Assembly: GCA_963921195.1 (NCBI GenBank)
Contig: OY992537.1
Location: 57,746,313 to 57,810,312 of the forward strand
Direction of reading: 5' to 3'
Length of the DNA stretch: 64,000 nt
From: Pegoplata infirma
Lineage: Eukaryota > Arthropoda > Insecta > Diptera > Anthomyiidae
Shown here: positions 35,682-47,527 of the stretch, one piece after another
Position numbering within the stretch: the stretch's first letter is position 1
Layout: each line of letters opens with the position of its first letter
Position numbers and translations under genes: made by a program
Notes under the pieces: model-generated
Databases searched by the model: none
Told to the model about the DNA's origin: nothing
What the model saw: only the letters and a program-made list of their open reading frames with translations

Positions 35682-36370
35682 CCCGAGTAAAAATAAACAT
35701 ATATAACAATATATAACTTGATACAAACATAATAAATTATATATGATTATACATCCCTGAGATATTTTCTAAATTTTTTTAATGCAGTCATATGTAGTAA
35801 TATATAATTTAATCATGATTCGGATTAAAAGGTGTACGGTTGATATAATTATATAAAATTATATTAGGGTCAATACAAAATTTGTTTTTCTGTATAATTT
35901 AATATAAAATTATATATATCCTATTCTGTTCCATATATAACACTATATGTTTCCATTAAACCAACAATTTTCTAAGTTTTTAAGGCAAAGTATAAGAAAC
36001 TTTTTAAAATGTTCCTAAACATTTCCTTGTTAGGGTTATGTATATCACCTATCTGGTTCGAAGCGTACCCAAACATTTTTTTTGTTTTTGAAAATTATAT
36101 GTTTGGTGAATGTATCGTTGACCTGTGGTGTAACTCAACCCAAACCAAAAAACACCAGGATTTTACATGTTTTTATGCAATTAGATCTAATTAGATCCAC
36201 TTATATATGGCAATGTCTGGTCAAAACTCGGATGAAATCAAATCATATTTTATACAAGTAGATCTTTTTTAATGCAAAAACATCCACCATTATTCGGATC
36301 AAATTGCGTATTAATATATATTGTGTCATATATCATTATATATTGCATCATATAAAAATTTTTACTCGGG
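35682..36370. mobile_element. CCCGAGTA-ended short element, copy 3
   Basis: 689 bp. Ends CCCGAGTAAAAAT and its inverse TTTTTACTCGGG, with GA flanking both sides. Interior of ATATAATTATATA words, and one CTCGGATGAAATCA phrase recalling the CCGGATGAAATTACAT of the 2.2-kb copies. It lacks the tRNA-like and GGCGCGGCC repeats, so it is a deletion derivative or subfamily. Confidence 0.75.
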
Positions 36371-36724
36371 GAAAAAGAAAATACGAATTACTATTTTCAT
36401 TTTCTTAAAACCAAAAATTTTATTACCTTGGGTTTGTAACTTGGATAATAATTCACCTCGTGGTGAATAAACACTTTTTTCACCAGCTGGTGAATAAAAA
36501 GTAACATAATTATTTATCAACAACATTTTTTTTTCATCAATTTTTTTTTCCATTAAATTTTTTCATCAAATTTTTTTTTCAATTAATTTTTTTTTTCATC
36601 AACATTTTTTTTTTTCATCAATTTTTTTTTCATCAAAAAAAATTTTTTTTTATCAAATTTTTTTTTTTCATAAAATTTTTCTTTTTCAAACAATTTTTTT
36701 TTCATCAAATCTTGTTTTTATTTT
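36371..36724. repeat. (TTTTTTTCATCAA)n microsatellite
   Basis: From about 36530 the sequence is irregular TTTTTTTTCATCAA units. They resume as TTTTTTTCATGAAATTT just after the following HINE (40185-40260), so the HINE sits inside the microsatellite. Confidence 0.8.
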
Positions 36725-37429
36725 TATACCCTCCACTCTGGTGATAGAGGGTATATATAAGTTTGTCATTCCGCATGTAACACATTGAAATATTGGTTTA
36801 GGACCCCATAAAGTATATATATTCATGATCCTTGATCGATTTTAAGTCGATCTAACGATGTCCGTCTGTCTGTCTGTCCGTCTGTCTGTCTGTTGAAATC
36901 ACGTTTTTGGCAATAATCCGGAACCGATTTAAACGCTTGGGGTACCAAAAGTTGCGGAATTTATCCAGGAAGAAACTGAAGTACTTTTTTTTGAAATCGG
37001 TTAAGTATTTTAAAAGTTATGAGCGAATTTGTGAAAAAAGTCTTAGTGGTTTTCAACATAACACTAAATTAACTCATATTTTGTGTAGATACATAACAAA
37101 GAATACGGAAAATTAATTGTTATTTTTATGAATATGGCATGTGTGTGTGTGTCCATTATTTGCTTCGTCATATTAACGGGGTTGCCAGACTTTTTTTGGC
37201 TTTGTCGCCAAATCGGATGTAAAATATCGCCAAAATTCAATTTTGTTCAGATTTCTTAAAAAAAAAAAAAATTTTCACTTAAAAAAATAAATTTTGTTAA
37301 ATAATAAAAGACAGAAATAAACTTTATGGCAAAAATCGCCCAAATCCGGAAAATTTATATATATAAAAGAGTAATATGACTGACTGACATACCCATTCAT
37401 CATCGCCCAGCCCAAACCGCTGAAGTTAG

Positions 37430-38340
37430 AGACTTGAAATTTGAACTGTAGTTTGCCCTTCCGGAATAAAGATCCACTAAGGCTGGATTTTTGCCAATGT
37501 TGATTCTAAGGGGGTAAAAAGGGTAAAAAACTGTACTTTTGGTACTTTTTATATCTCCCGATATAATGGTCATAGAGACTTAAAATTTGGACTGTATGTT
37601 ACCCTCCCGCAATATAGATCCACTATGGCTGGAGTTTAGCCAATGGTAAGGGGGGTAAAAATGGTAAAAAACTGTACTTTTGGTACTTTTTAAATCTTCT
37701 GATATAATGATCATAGAGACTTGAAATTTGGACTGTATGTTCACCTCCCGGAATATAGATCCATTAAGGCTGGATTTTTGCCAGTGTTAATTCTAAGGGG
37801 GTCAAAAGGGTAAAAAACTGTACTTTTGGTGCTGAAATAATGGTCATAGAAACTTGAAATTTGGACAGTATGTTCACATCTTAGAATATAGTATAGAATA
37901 TAGTATCCAGTACGGCTGGATTATTGCCAATGTTGATTCTAAGAGGGTAAAAAGGGAAAAAAATCTGTACTTTTGGCACCTTTTATATTTCCTTAAAAAA
38001 TTGTCACATAGACTTGAAATTTGGACTGTATGTTCACCTCCCGGAATATAGATCCCCTAAGGCTGGGTTTTTGCCAATGATTTTTCTAATAGGGAAAAAA
38101 TATGTACTTTTGTTACATTTTATATTTCCTTAAATAATGGTACCAGAAAATGGAAATTTGCAATGTCGGTTCACCTTCCGGAAAAAAGATTCACTAAGGC
38201 TCGGGTTTTGCCAATGTTGATTCTACTGAGGTAAAATGGGTAAAAAAGTACTTTTGGTACTTTTTTTATTTACTGAAATTTTATTCAAACTTGAAATTTA
38301 GAATGTAGGATCCTGAAATAAAACATTCTGGAACAAGTAC
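37430..38340 (+). repeat. ~145-bp central tandem repeats
   Basis: The phrase GGCTGGATTTTTGCCAATG recurs near 37483, 37629, 37768, 37916, 38065 and 38200, a spacing of 134-149. Each unit also contains CTGTACTTTTGGTACTTTTT, and GACTTGAAATTTGGACTGTA in most. Its GGTACTTTTTATAT piece is the likely seed of the adjoining 16-bp array. Confidence 0.9.
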
Positions 38341-38359
38341 TTTCCGAAAATTCTGTACC

Positions 38360-40050
38360 GTTTTCAAAAAGTACCTTTTATAAAAAGTACCTTTTATAAA
38401 AGGTTCCTTTATAAAAAGTACCTTTTATAAAAAGTACCTTTTATAAAAAGTACCTTTTATAAAAAGTACCTTGTATAAAAAGTACCTTTTATAAAAAGTA
38501 CCTCTTATAAAAAGTACATTTTATAAAAAGTACCTTTTATAAAAAGTACCTTTTATAAAAAGTACCTTTTATAAAAAGTACCTTTTATAAAAAGTACCTT
38601 TTATAAAAAGTACCTTTTATAAAAAGTACCTTTTATAAAAAGAACATTTTATAAAAAGTACCTTTTATAAAAAGTACCATTTATAAAAAGTACCTTTTAT
38701 AAAAATTACCTTTTATAAAAAGTACCTTTAATAAAAAGTATCTTTATAAAAAGTACCTTTTATTAAAAGTACCTTTTATAAAAAGTACCTTTTATAAAAA
38801 TTACCCTTTATAAAAAGTACCTTTAATAAAAAGTATCTTTTATAAAAAGTACCTTTTATTCAAAGCACCTTTTATAAAAAGTACCTTTTATAAAAAGTAC
38901 CTTTTATAAAAAGTACCTTTTATAAAAAGTACCTTTTATAAAAAGTACCTTTTATAAAAAGTACCTTTTATAAAAAGCACCTTTAATAAAAAGTACCTTT
39001 TATAAAAAGTACCTTTTATAAAAAGATCATTTTATAAAAAGTACCTTTTATAAAAAGTACCTTTTATAAAAAGTACCTTTTATAAAAATTACCTTTTATA
39101 AAAAGTACCTTTAATAAAAAGTATCTTTTATAAAAAGTACCTTTTATAAAAAGTATATTTTATAAAAAGTACCTTTTATAAAAAGTACCTTTTATAAAAA
39201 GTACCTTTTATAAAAAAAAAACTTTTATAAAAAATACCTTTTATAAAAAGTGCCTTTTATAAAAAGTTCCTTTTATAAAAAGTACCTTTTATAAAAAGTA
39301 CCTTTTATAAAAAGTACCTTTTATAAAAAGTACCTTTTATAAAAAGTACCTTTTATAAAAAGTACCTTTTATAAAAAGTACCTTTTATAAAAAGTACCTT
39401 TTATAAAAAGTACCTTTTATAAAAAGTACCTTTTATAAAAAGTACCTTTTATAAAAAGTACCTTTTATAAAAAGTACCTTTTATAAAAAGTACCTTTTAT
39501 AAAAAGTACCTTTTATAAAAAGTACCTTTTATAAAAAGTACCTTTTATAAAAAGTACCTTTTATAAAAAGTACCTTTTATAAAAAGTACCTTTTAAAAAA
39601 AGTACCTTTTATAAAAAGTACCTTATATAAAAAGTACCTTTTATAAAAAGTACCTTTTATAAAAAGTACCTTTTATAAAAAGTACCTTTTATAAAAAGTA
39701 CCTTTTATAAAAAGTACCTTTTATAAAAAGTACCTTTTATAAAAAGTACCTTTTATAAAAAGTACCTTTTATAAAAAGTACCTTTTATAAAAAGGTACTT
39801 TTTATAAAAGGACCTTTTATAAAAGGTTCCTTTTATAAAAAGTACCTTTTATAAAAAGTACCTTTTATAAAAAGTACCTTTTATAAAAACTACCTTTTAT
39901 AAAAAGTACCTTTTATAAAAAGTACCTTTTATAAAAAGTACCTTTTATAAAAAGTACATTTTATAAAAAGTACCTTTTATAAAAAGTATCTTTTATAAAA
40001 AGTACCTTCTATAAAAAGTACCTTTAATAAAAAGTACCTTTTATTAAAGG
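38360..40050. repeat. 16-bp satellite inside the HINE (inverse orientation)
   Basis: Tandem AAAAAGTACCTTTTAT, the reverse complement of the unit at 3080-8872, with about 105 copies. Scattered variants before 39240, very uniform 39270-39790. Bounded on both sides by partial 145-bp units (CTTTTTGGTACTTTTTTATTTCC after 40050). Confidence 0.97.
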
Positions 40051-40184
40051 TACCGAAAGTACACTTTTTGGTACTTTTTTATTTCCTGAGGTATAAATAA
40101 AACAAACTTTTTTGTTTTTTAAATCATCACATTGGTGGAGGGTATTTAAAGATTCGGCACAGCCGAATATAGCTTTCTTACTTG

Positions 40185-40926
40185 TTTTAATCTCATTTTT
40201 TTTTTCATGAAATTTTTGTTACATAAATTTTTATTTCATCGAATTTTTTTTATCAATTTTTAATATTTCTATTTAGTAATGTTTCTAAGAATTATGAATA
40301 TGAAACAAAAATTGAAACCTAACGGACATTTTCAAGACTTGAAAAGTCCTACTAAGGGTTAACAATGGGAAAAAAACAAATCTGTTAAAAATTGAGATTT
40401 ATTAAGTTTCTGCCAAATGAATACATCACGAATGTTGGTGAATACGGGTTATTAAACAGAAAGAGAACTAATTCGATATTCAATTTGTTCAAAAGTTTCA
40501 TTTAAATGGCTAAGTTTAATCTGACACACATTAAGTGTGTGGCAATCGAAGGAGTGCTGATGATGGAAGGATGGCATCTTTCGAAAGCTGCCGACATCTC
40601 CACTTAGCCTGTGTTGTCATTCAAATTTTTTTTCTCAACTTTTTTTCCATGAAAACAAAAAGTAAAAAATAATTTTTTTATCAAAATTTTATTTTCTCAA
40701 TTTAAAAAAAAAAATGTTCGTTTTCATAATATTTCTTTTTCACCAAAAATCATGTTTCCCCTTTTTTTACCAAAACTACTTTTTCAACAAGTAAAAACTT
40801 TTCACATAAAAATGTGCCATTTGTTTAACAAATGTACAAATAACAAGTGACACCCTCACTTGTTATTCTTCTGTACCGAATCATTTATACTCTATAAATG
40901 TAAAAAAAAATTTTTTTGCACATAAG
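40185..40926. other. Intergenic, microsatellite and decayed HINE text
   Basis: T-rich CATGAA/CATCAA repeats to 40260, then unassigned sequence with an ACACACATTAAGTGTGT inverted word near 40526. 40840-40910 looks like a decayed HINE end (acaagtga...accgaatcatttatac). No gene. Confidence 0.4.
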
Positions 40927-41094
40927 CAGTGTTGCCATATATCAAGATTTCCCTTTTTTTGCAAGTTTTTTGAGGTGCTAAAAAGATTTCAAGATTTTTT
41001 CTAAAAAAATAAGTTTTTTGGAAAATAATAAAGTTTTTTCAAGTTTTTCTTAATTAGTTACAAAAAGCATAATTTTTTTTGTAAATACCCGAAA

Positions 41095-41200
41095 TATTGG
41101 TCGTAGACCAAGCTTTTAGTATACCGACCGGTTCAGAATCACTATCTGATTTGACTTCGCGTGTCCGTCCTTCAGTCTATGTAAACGGTTACAATTAAAT
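41095..41200 (+). mobile_element. HINE fragment
   Basis: GAAATATTGGTCGTAGACC, then a degenerate GTCCGTCCTTCAG tract. This resembles the first ~120 bases of the family-1 HINE. No ends. Confidence 0.45.
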
Positions 41201-41573
41201 TCGTCTTTATTCTATGAAAATATGAAAATAATTCGATTAAATAATTATTAAATAATAATAAGGAATAATTTTTCTCTTGCACTAATAAAAGATTTTACCA
41301 CATATAGATCCAAACCGTCATATATTGTCGAGCATGCACCGGTGTTTGATATTTGCTTACTGTGTACAATTTTTTGAGCCTTCATAAGTTATGACTCTTT
41401 CAAGGCTCCAAAAAATTAATAGAACGCTCGAGATTTGGATTCCTGAAAGATTCAAGTTTGACTCTTAATTCTGGATATGTAAAAAATTCAAAATATGTTT
41501 TTTTGAACATTCATAAAAGAGTCAGGAAAGAATACGAACATATATTTTTCAGAATCTTTTATGAGTCATATAA

Positions 41574-41750
41574 GTCCCCTGTAGGTTAGTTGGTAGCATG
41601 CTAGCCTGTGAAACAGAGGGTCGTGGGTTCGATTCCCACTAAACCCTTGGTCGATTTCGATACAACGAGACGACGGTCATTGTAACCAGTTCTCGGTTAG
41701 GTTTAATTAATTATTAAAAATGATTTGTAATTAAATTGCGAAAACTAATT
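41574..41750 (+). mobile_element. tRNA-derived SINE, copy 2
   Basis: Head with A-box TAGGTTAGTTGG and exact B-box GGGTTCGATTCCC (about 41627-41640). Body CGAGACGACGGTCATTG and CCAGTTCTCGGTTAGG, then an AT-rich tail with TTATTAAAAATGATTTGTAA shared with the minus-strand copy at 25500-25672. The 3' limit is uncertain. Confidence 0.8.
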
Positions 41751-42176
41751 AAAAACTGATCGTTGGATTAAAATTATTATTATGATATTATAAGAGCGCT
41801 AAGAAAAAGGGATTATGTTTTCTGAACGTCTAAGAACTCTTTTATGAGTCTTTTCGAGCTCCAAATGAACGCTTGGCTGTTTTTTTATTATTTTTTTTAC
41901 ACTTGATATAAAAAATGAATTGAAAATACATAATGAAAATACATAATGTATTAATTTTTAATTTTTTCAATACTTTTGTAAAAAAAAGATTTTTTCACAA
42001 AAAAAAGATTTTTTTTCAGAAATAAAAAGTTTTTTCAAAAAAATATATGGCAACACTGCACATAAGTAATGCACTCATTTACCAAATTTACACCTCTTTT
42101 GGTTTAGACTCCATCTTTTTTTCCACAGACAGATGGACGGATGTATATCACAAAATCTTTTTTAAATTTCAACTTA

Positions 42177-42776
42177 CAAGGGAAGTCTCCCTAGTGTCAC
42201 CCTCCGATCTTCATGAAATTTGGATATGTTGTTTAGAACGAAAATTAATTCGACACGTATTTTTTTTTAGCGGCCCAAACTCATTTTTAGGGGGGGTCGA
42301 TTTGTATGGGGTGAAATTGACCTTTTTCAGTTTTTTACGATTTACGCCTATTTAAACAAAATTAATATAGGCATGTGTGGTATCAGATTAAAGGTATTAA
42401 AAATACCTATCTTGTGGTGCTAACAACGGGCCAAAGAAGTTAATATTTTTTTACTTATTTACAAAAATGTCCTAAAATTTTGGTATTTTACTCTATACGA
42501 CGAAAAGTTGTGCATGTTTGGACAAGTTCTTAGCACACGTAGATAGGTTTTCCAAAGACCTTTCATTTGGTATGTAACATGACTAGGTTTCTTTGCATAA
42601 TATGGGAGATAAACGAAAAAAACTGAAAAATGGCATTGTCTTCCCCCCTCCTTTTTACCCCCTAAATATGAATTTGGGCCGCTAAGAAAAAATACGTGTC
42701 CCTTTATTTTTTCTGATCTACAAAATAAAACCAATTCCATAAAGATCCGCGGGTGACACTAGGGAGACTTCCCTTG
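42177..42776. mobile_element. CAAGGGAAGT-ended element, copy 2
   Basis: 600 bp. Ends CAAGGGAAGTCTCCCTAGTG and its inverse, with long inverted arms of roughly 200 bp (both contain AGCGGCCCAAA and GACACGTATTTTTT). Flanked by TTA on both sides (42174-42176, 42777-42779). Same family as 21629-22216. The ORFs inside lie in the arms and are not genes. Confidence 0.88.
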
Positions 42777-42959
42777 TTAGTGAAACTGAAATATATGTAT
42801 AAAAAAACCGGCAGTTTTTCGAATTTAGAAAAACTGTAAATGCAGTTGTGTAAACCTTGAACCATCACTGAGCAATGTTTAAGGATTACCCCACTTTATC
42901 CGTAAAAGTTACAGAGGGTTAAAGTTGAAAAATCGATAAAAATCGCTTGAAATAACACA

Positions 42960-43650
42960 GCTCAACATGAAAATGCGTATTGGATTCTGGTAAGTGATTT
43001 AGGTGGTGTATGTTGCGCTGATTCCAAATCTGCTACCCAAATATGTCTATCACGTCAGGATTTTGAGTTATTCGCGGTTAAAGTGCCGAAAAATGCCATT
43101 TTGGACCCTTTTTGAAAGCTTATAATATAAGATCCTGACATGCGATTGACTTGGTATTAAGCTCAATCAAAAGTATGCCATTTTCTCTATAGGACAAGAT
43201 AAAATGTTCTTGGAATTTAATTTTCTAAAATGTTAAAAAAAAATCATTAACAAAAAACCTTCCATTTTTTAAATATTTAGTTTATTTACACAGTGTTTTT
43301 GAACAAATTTCCATACAAATACATATGTAAATATTAGATTTAAAGCACTTGTGGCTAATGATTTTTTCACCATTATAAAAAATTAAATTCCAAGAAAATT
43401 TGATTTGGTCTTAAAGAGAAAACTATGCACTTTCGAATTGATATCAAGTCATTCGCATGTCAGGATCTTATTTTATAGGCGCCCAAAAATGGCAAAAATG
43501 GGAATTTTTTGACACTTAACCGTGATTTTCTCAAAATTGTGACGTGATAGAAAAATTTGAGTGACCGTTTTGGAATCGGGAAACTAAAACCTATAAACTT
43601 TTTTTGGTTTCATTCAAAACGCAGCGACAAACCTCAGATTTGTAGAGTGG
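42960..43650. mobile_element. Long inverted-repeat element (TCTATCACGTC family)
   Basis: Arms 42990-43240 and 43370-43610 are imperfect inverse copies, each with TCTATCACGTCA, a (G/T)CGGTTAA word, AAAATGGC and AGATCCTGACATGCGA-like phrases. Related to 13940-14460 and 58160-58400. Termini and target duplication not resolved. Confidence 0.6.
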
Positions 43651-43741
43651 TGTAATCCATAGTTTTTACCTTCTTTCGCTTTTTTTTTAAGTTCTCCTTA
43701 TATTTCAATCTTTTCCGGCATAACACAAAGTCAGTACATAT

Positions 43742-44140
43742 CAGGGATGGAAAATCGGAATTTTGAAATGGTAGTGGACCTCAACCAAAAAAGTACTTTT
43801 TCGCCCCCGACGGTACTAAAAAAATTAAGGTCCAGTTTCGGTACGACAACCGCTGTAAAAGTTATTAAATTGAGGACATCCATATTCATTTACTTATTTT
43901 ATATAGAAAACTTCAATAAAGGTTGGCTAAAATCAAAAATTTCATGTATTTGAAGCTTTTGAAACATTTTTCCAATGAAAATCAGTCGATTTATTGGATT
44001 TTTTTTTAGATTTGGTTGAAAAATGTATGAAATCGTCTTGTATAGAAAAGGTACTAAACCAGTCGCGGGGGTACTACGGTATTTTTGAGAGTGAAAAAGT
44101 ACTGAAAAAAAGTACTAAAGTACTAACTTTTCCATCCCTG
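43742..44140. mobile_element. hAT-type MITE, CAGGGATGG ends
   Basis: Terminal inverted repeat CAGGGATGGAAAA with a perfect 8-bp duplication GTACATAT (43734-43741, 44141-44148). 399 bp, noncoding. Confidence 0.92.
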
Positions 44141-44148
44141 GTACATAT

Positions 44149-44999
44149 AAGAGATTATTTTAATGTTGGTTTGATAGATGCTTCATCGCTTGGTAAGAAG
44201 TTATAAGACTGTTAAGTTTTGAAACCAAAAATTAAGAGTTTTTAAATTTTCGAAGTTTTTTGATCAGAGATTTCGGCCCCCTCTATAAAATGAAAAAAGT
44301 TGAACTAGAGTTGGTAGCTGTTGTAATTTTTAACATTTTGGAATAAATCCCGGTAATGTGCCACGAATAGTTAAGGAGTTTCAGCAGATCAAAGTTCGAA
44401 AGAAAAAAAGTAATTTTTTTAAAATACCAGTTTTTCGCGAGGCACATTCGCGGTTTCATTCGAAATTTGGTGGACTCTTGCGTAAACCGAGTTTTTTTTG
44501 TGAGTTTACACAAAAAAATCACTGGCGGGTTTATAAAAAATAAATTGCAAAAATTTTATGGCATTTTTGAAAATTGTGCGAAATTTGCAAATCTGTTTCC
44601 TATTTTTTTTTAGTAGCAATTAATGCATCATGTCATTTTAATACACCAAAAGGCGTGCCTTAACGAGTAGAACTGATTTGCTTTATGACTTTTTACTTTA
44701 AGCCATTCTAAGCGGAAGCGCGATAATTTTATCTAAACCTGTTTTGATCTGGCACATCCAAGGCTTTACACAAAATCGGATGAATTTTTTTTTTAAATGA
44801 AAGCCCACTTGATGTGTTATCATAAAATCAGAGGCGGGTTAAAAAAATTTGATGACTATAGATTTTTTGGACCATATTAAATTTTCTTGTTATAAAAAAG
44901 CATCACCGACTTTTTTTAAACTAGTGGTACAATGATACGATTTTCCGTGATTTTTTTCAGTAATATCAACGCGCATTGCCAAAATCTATATATATAATT
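44149..44999. other. Intergenic
   Basis: No gene recognised. The overlapping small ORFs at 44283-44543 lie on opposite strands of the same sequence and show no domain. Confidence 0.4.
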
Positions 45000-46930
45000 T
45001 CCCTATTTGTGTGTTCCTCTTTTTTTGTCTATCCAGAGCTTTTTGAAGCCCACTGATGAGCTACAAAGCTGAAAATTGGCATGCATATAGTAAAAGACCT
45101 AGGGCAGATCCTAACGTAGCCGGATTTTCGGTTTTTTGTCTGTGGCCGAGAAATTAGCGGACAAGTGGGCGTGGCAAAACTCAATTTTTTGACATTTTTG
45201 CTTAATTTAAAGCCCCCTAATGACTTAGGAAGCTGAAAATTTCCTAGAATATAGTCCTAACGATGGCGCATATCCCCAAGTAGTCGGATTTAAAATTTTC
45301 GCAATGTGGGCGGAGATTTTAGGGAAAAAGTGGCGTGGCAAAATTGGGATTTTTCAACATTTTTATTTCTTTTGAAGCCCCCAAATGACTTAGGAAGGGG
45401 ATAATTGCATAGCATTTAGTTCTAACAATGAAGCATATCCCGAAGTAATCAAATTTAAATTTTTTAGACTGTGGAAATAGAATTAAGAGAAAAAGGGGGC
45501 GTGGCAAAATTGTGTTTTTTAATATTTTAACTAATTTGAAGACCCCCAATGACCCATGAAGATGAAAATTCACATTTTTGCTTATTTTAAAGCCCTGTAA
45601 TGACTTAGGAAGCTGAAATTTCCTAGCATGTAGTCCTATCGATGAAGCATATCCTAAAGTAGTCGAATTTTAAATTTTTGGACTGTGGGCGGAGAATTGA
45701 AAGGAAAATGGGGAGTGACAAAATTGGATTTTTAACATTTCAACTTCTTTTGAAGCCCCCAAAGGAAGCGAAAAAATGCATAGCGTATAGTCCTAACGAT
45801 GTAGTATATCCTGAAGTAATCGGATTGAAGATTTCTCGACTGTGGACGGAGAATTAAGAGATAAAAGAGCATGGAACAATTGGGTTTTTTAATATTTTAA
45901 CTAATTTGAAGAAAGAAAGATGAAAATTGGCATGTATATAATAGATTTCATGTGGAAGATCAACACGAACCTGGATTTTTGATATCCAGTGTATGGGTGG
46001 AGAACAAGAAAGGCAAAGGGCGTGGTTCCTTTATTTCCATCTATTTTCTGTATATATAATTTTTTTTTTGTGTTTCTCTTATTTTTTGTGTATCCAGCGC
46101 CTTTTGGATCTCATTGATAAACTTAAAAGCTTAAAATTGGCATGTTTATAGTAAAACACCAGGGACAGATTCTTACGAAGCCGGTTTTTTTGCCTGTGGG
46201 CGGCGAGTTACGAGAAAAAGGGGACTTGGAAAAATTTGTTTTTTTTTTAACATTTTAGAGTATTTTTAAGCTTCGCCCCAATGAATTAGGAAGCTAAAAA
46301 TCACCAGCAGTTCTAACTATGAAGCATATTCTGAAGTAGTCCGAATTTTGGAATGTAGACGGAGAGTTGAGAGGAAAAAGGGGCAAGGCAATATTGTGTT
46401 TTATTTTTTTTTTAATTTAACTAACTTTAAAGCCCTAATGACCTACGCAGCCGAAAATTGGCAAGCATATTGTCCTGACAATGGAGCATATTCTAAAGTA
46501 GTCAGACTTAAAATTTTTGGACTGTCGACGGAGAATTAAGAGGGAAAAGGGGCGTGAATACGAGTATATTACTAACGATGGAGCTTATCCTAAAGTAGTC
46601 AGATTTAAAAAATGTGGAATATGGACGGAGAATTAAGAGAAGAAGAATTATGTTTTTACATCTTACCTAATTTTGAAGACACCTTATGACCTTGAAAGAT
46701 GAAAATTGGGATGCATATGGTACGGACTATGGCAAAGATAACTCTGACCTGGATATCCAGTGAAAGGACGGAGATACAAAAAATTCGTTGTGAATTTTGT
46801 TTAGTTTATACATATAATCTGTAACGTAGCCGGATTTTCGGCCTTTAAGACAGGGGAGTGGTGGAAGACGGCGAAATTTAGTTTTTAAACATTTAAACTA
46901 TTTCTGAAATTCATATTGACTAAGGAAGTT
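45000..46930 (+). repeat. Diverged tandem repeat, period ~160-210 bp
   Basis: About ten decayed units with phrases GAAGCCC..ATGACTTAGGAAG, TAGTCCTAACGATG, GCATATCCTAAAGTAGTCGG, GACTGTGGGCGGAGAATT and GGGCGTGGCAAAATTG. The block restarts at about 46050 and 46800 with a TATATATAATTT...TATCCAG leader. The source element is not identified. Confidence 0.8.
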
Positions 46931-46946
46931 GAAAATTGTAAAACAT

Positions 46947-47527
46947 CACTCAGAAAATTATGTAAGTTACCACATGTTAGTTGTTTATATATTTTACAGT
47001 AGTTAATTGTTTTCAACTACAAAGTCAGTTGTTTTTGTATGAAAAATATCAAACAACTATTTCTGTTAGTTATTTTAAGTGGTTTTTTGAATAACTAACA
47101 AAAAAGTACTGTAATGTAGTAACAATTATTTAAAGTAGTTAATTTTATTTTTTTTATCTCTGAAAAATTTTCGAAGTTTTTTTCCAAAACATAAAAATAA
47201 ATTTTCTTTTTTGTTATGATAAGATGTGAACTCTTTAAAAAAAAGCTTGGAAAAATGTTGGTCTTCCAAAAAATTTGGTCTTCAATTTTTTTCAGAAAAA
47301 ATTTTTGAAAAAAAAAAATTGATTATTATATTTTTACTACATGTTAGTTGTTTTGACTACAAATGTAAGTTGTTTTTACTACATAAGTCAGTTGTTTTTT
47401 TGTCAGTTAAAATAACTAACATTGTTAGTTGATTTAACTGAAAAAGTAGTTGACCCCAAAACAACTTACAAAGTAGTTATTTTAACTGACATTTTCAGTT
47501 GATTTTACTAACATAATTTTTTGAGTG
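46947..47527. mobile_element. CAC-ended MITE with AGTTGTTTT words
   Basis: Ends CACTCAGAAAATTATG and its inverse CATAATTTTTTGAGTG, flanked by AT on each side. The interior repeats AGTTGTTT/AAACAACT about a dozen times. Noncoding. Confidence 0.82.

Larger units (their letters stand above)
36725..40184 (+). mobile_element. Giant HINE (DINE-1-like), family 1, copy b
   Basis: 3.46 kb, against 0.5-0.9 kb for sister copies. 5' TATACCCTCCACTCTGGTG, AGGACCCCATAAAGTATATA, GTCTGTCY tract near 36860-36892. 3' GTGGAGGGTAT, perfect hairpin ATTCGGC-ACA-GCCGAAT (40152-40168) and CTTACTTG. The extra length is satellite: six units of about 145 bp (37430-38340), then about 105 units of 16 bp (38360-40050). 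Drosophila DINE-TR1 elements are known to carry central tandem repeats of about 150 bp. This looks like the same plan in another fly lineage. Confidence 0.9.
40927..42058. mobile_element. hAT-type element, CAGTGTTGCC ends
   Basis: Perfect 16-bp terminal inverted repeat CAGTGTTGCCATATAT with a perfect 8-bp duplication CACATAAG (40919-40926, 42059-42066). 1132 bp, no transposase. It contains a decayed HINE piece near 41095 and a SINE at 41574. The CAG start and 8-bp duplication are the hAT signature. Confidence 0.92.

Noticed and set aside
41574..41646. Functional tRNA gene
   Set aside because: A and B boxes are good but the acceptor and anticodon arms do not pair properly, and a shared body follows. 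It is a SINE head.
42047..42355. 102-residue frame across an element boundary
   Set aside because: Runs from hAT-type terminus into the CAAGGGAAGT element. No domain and no splice support.
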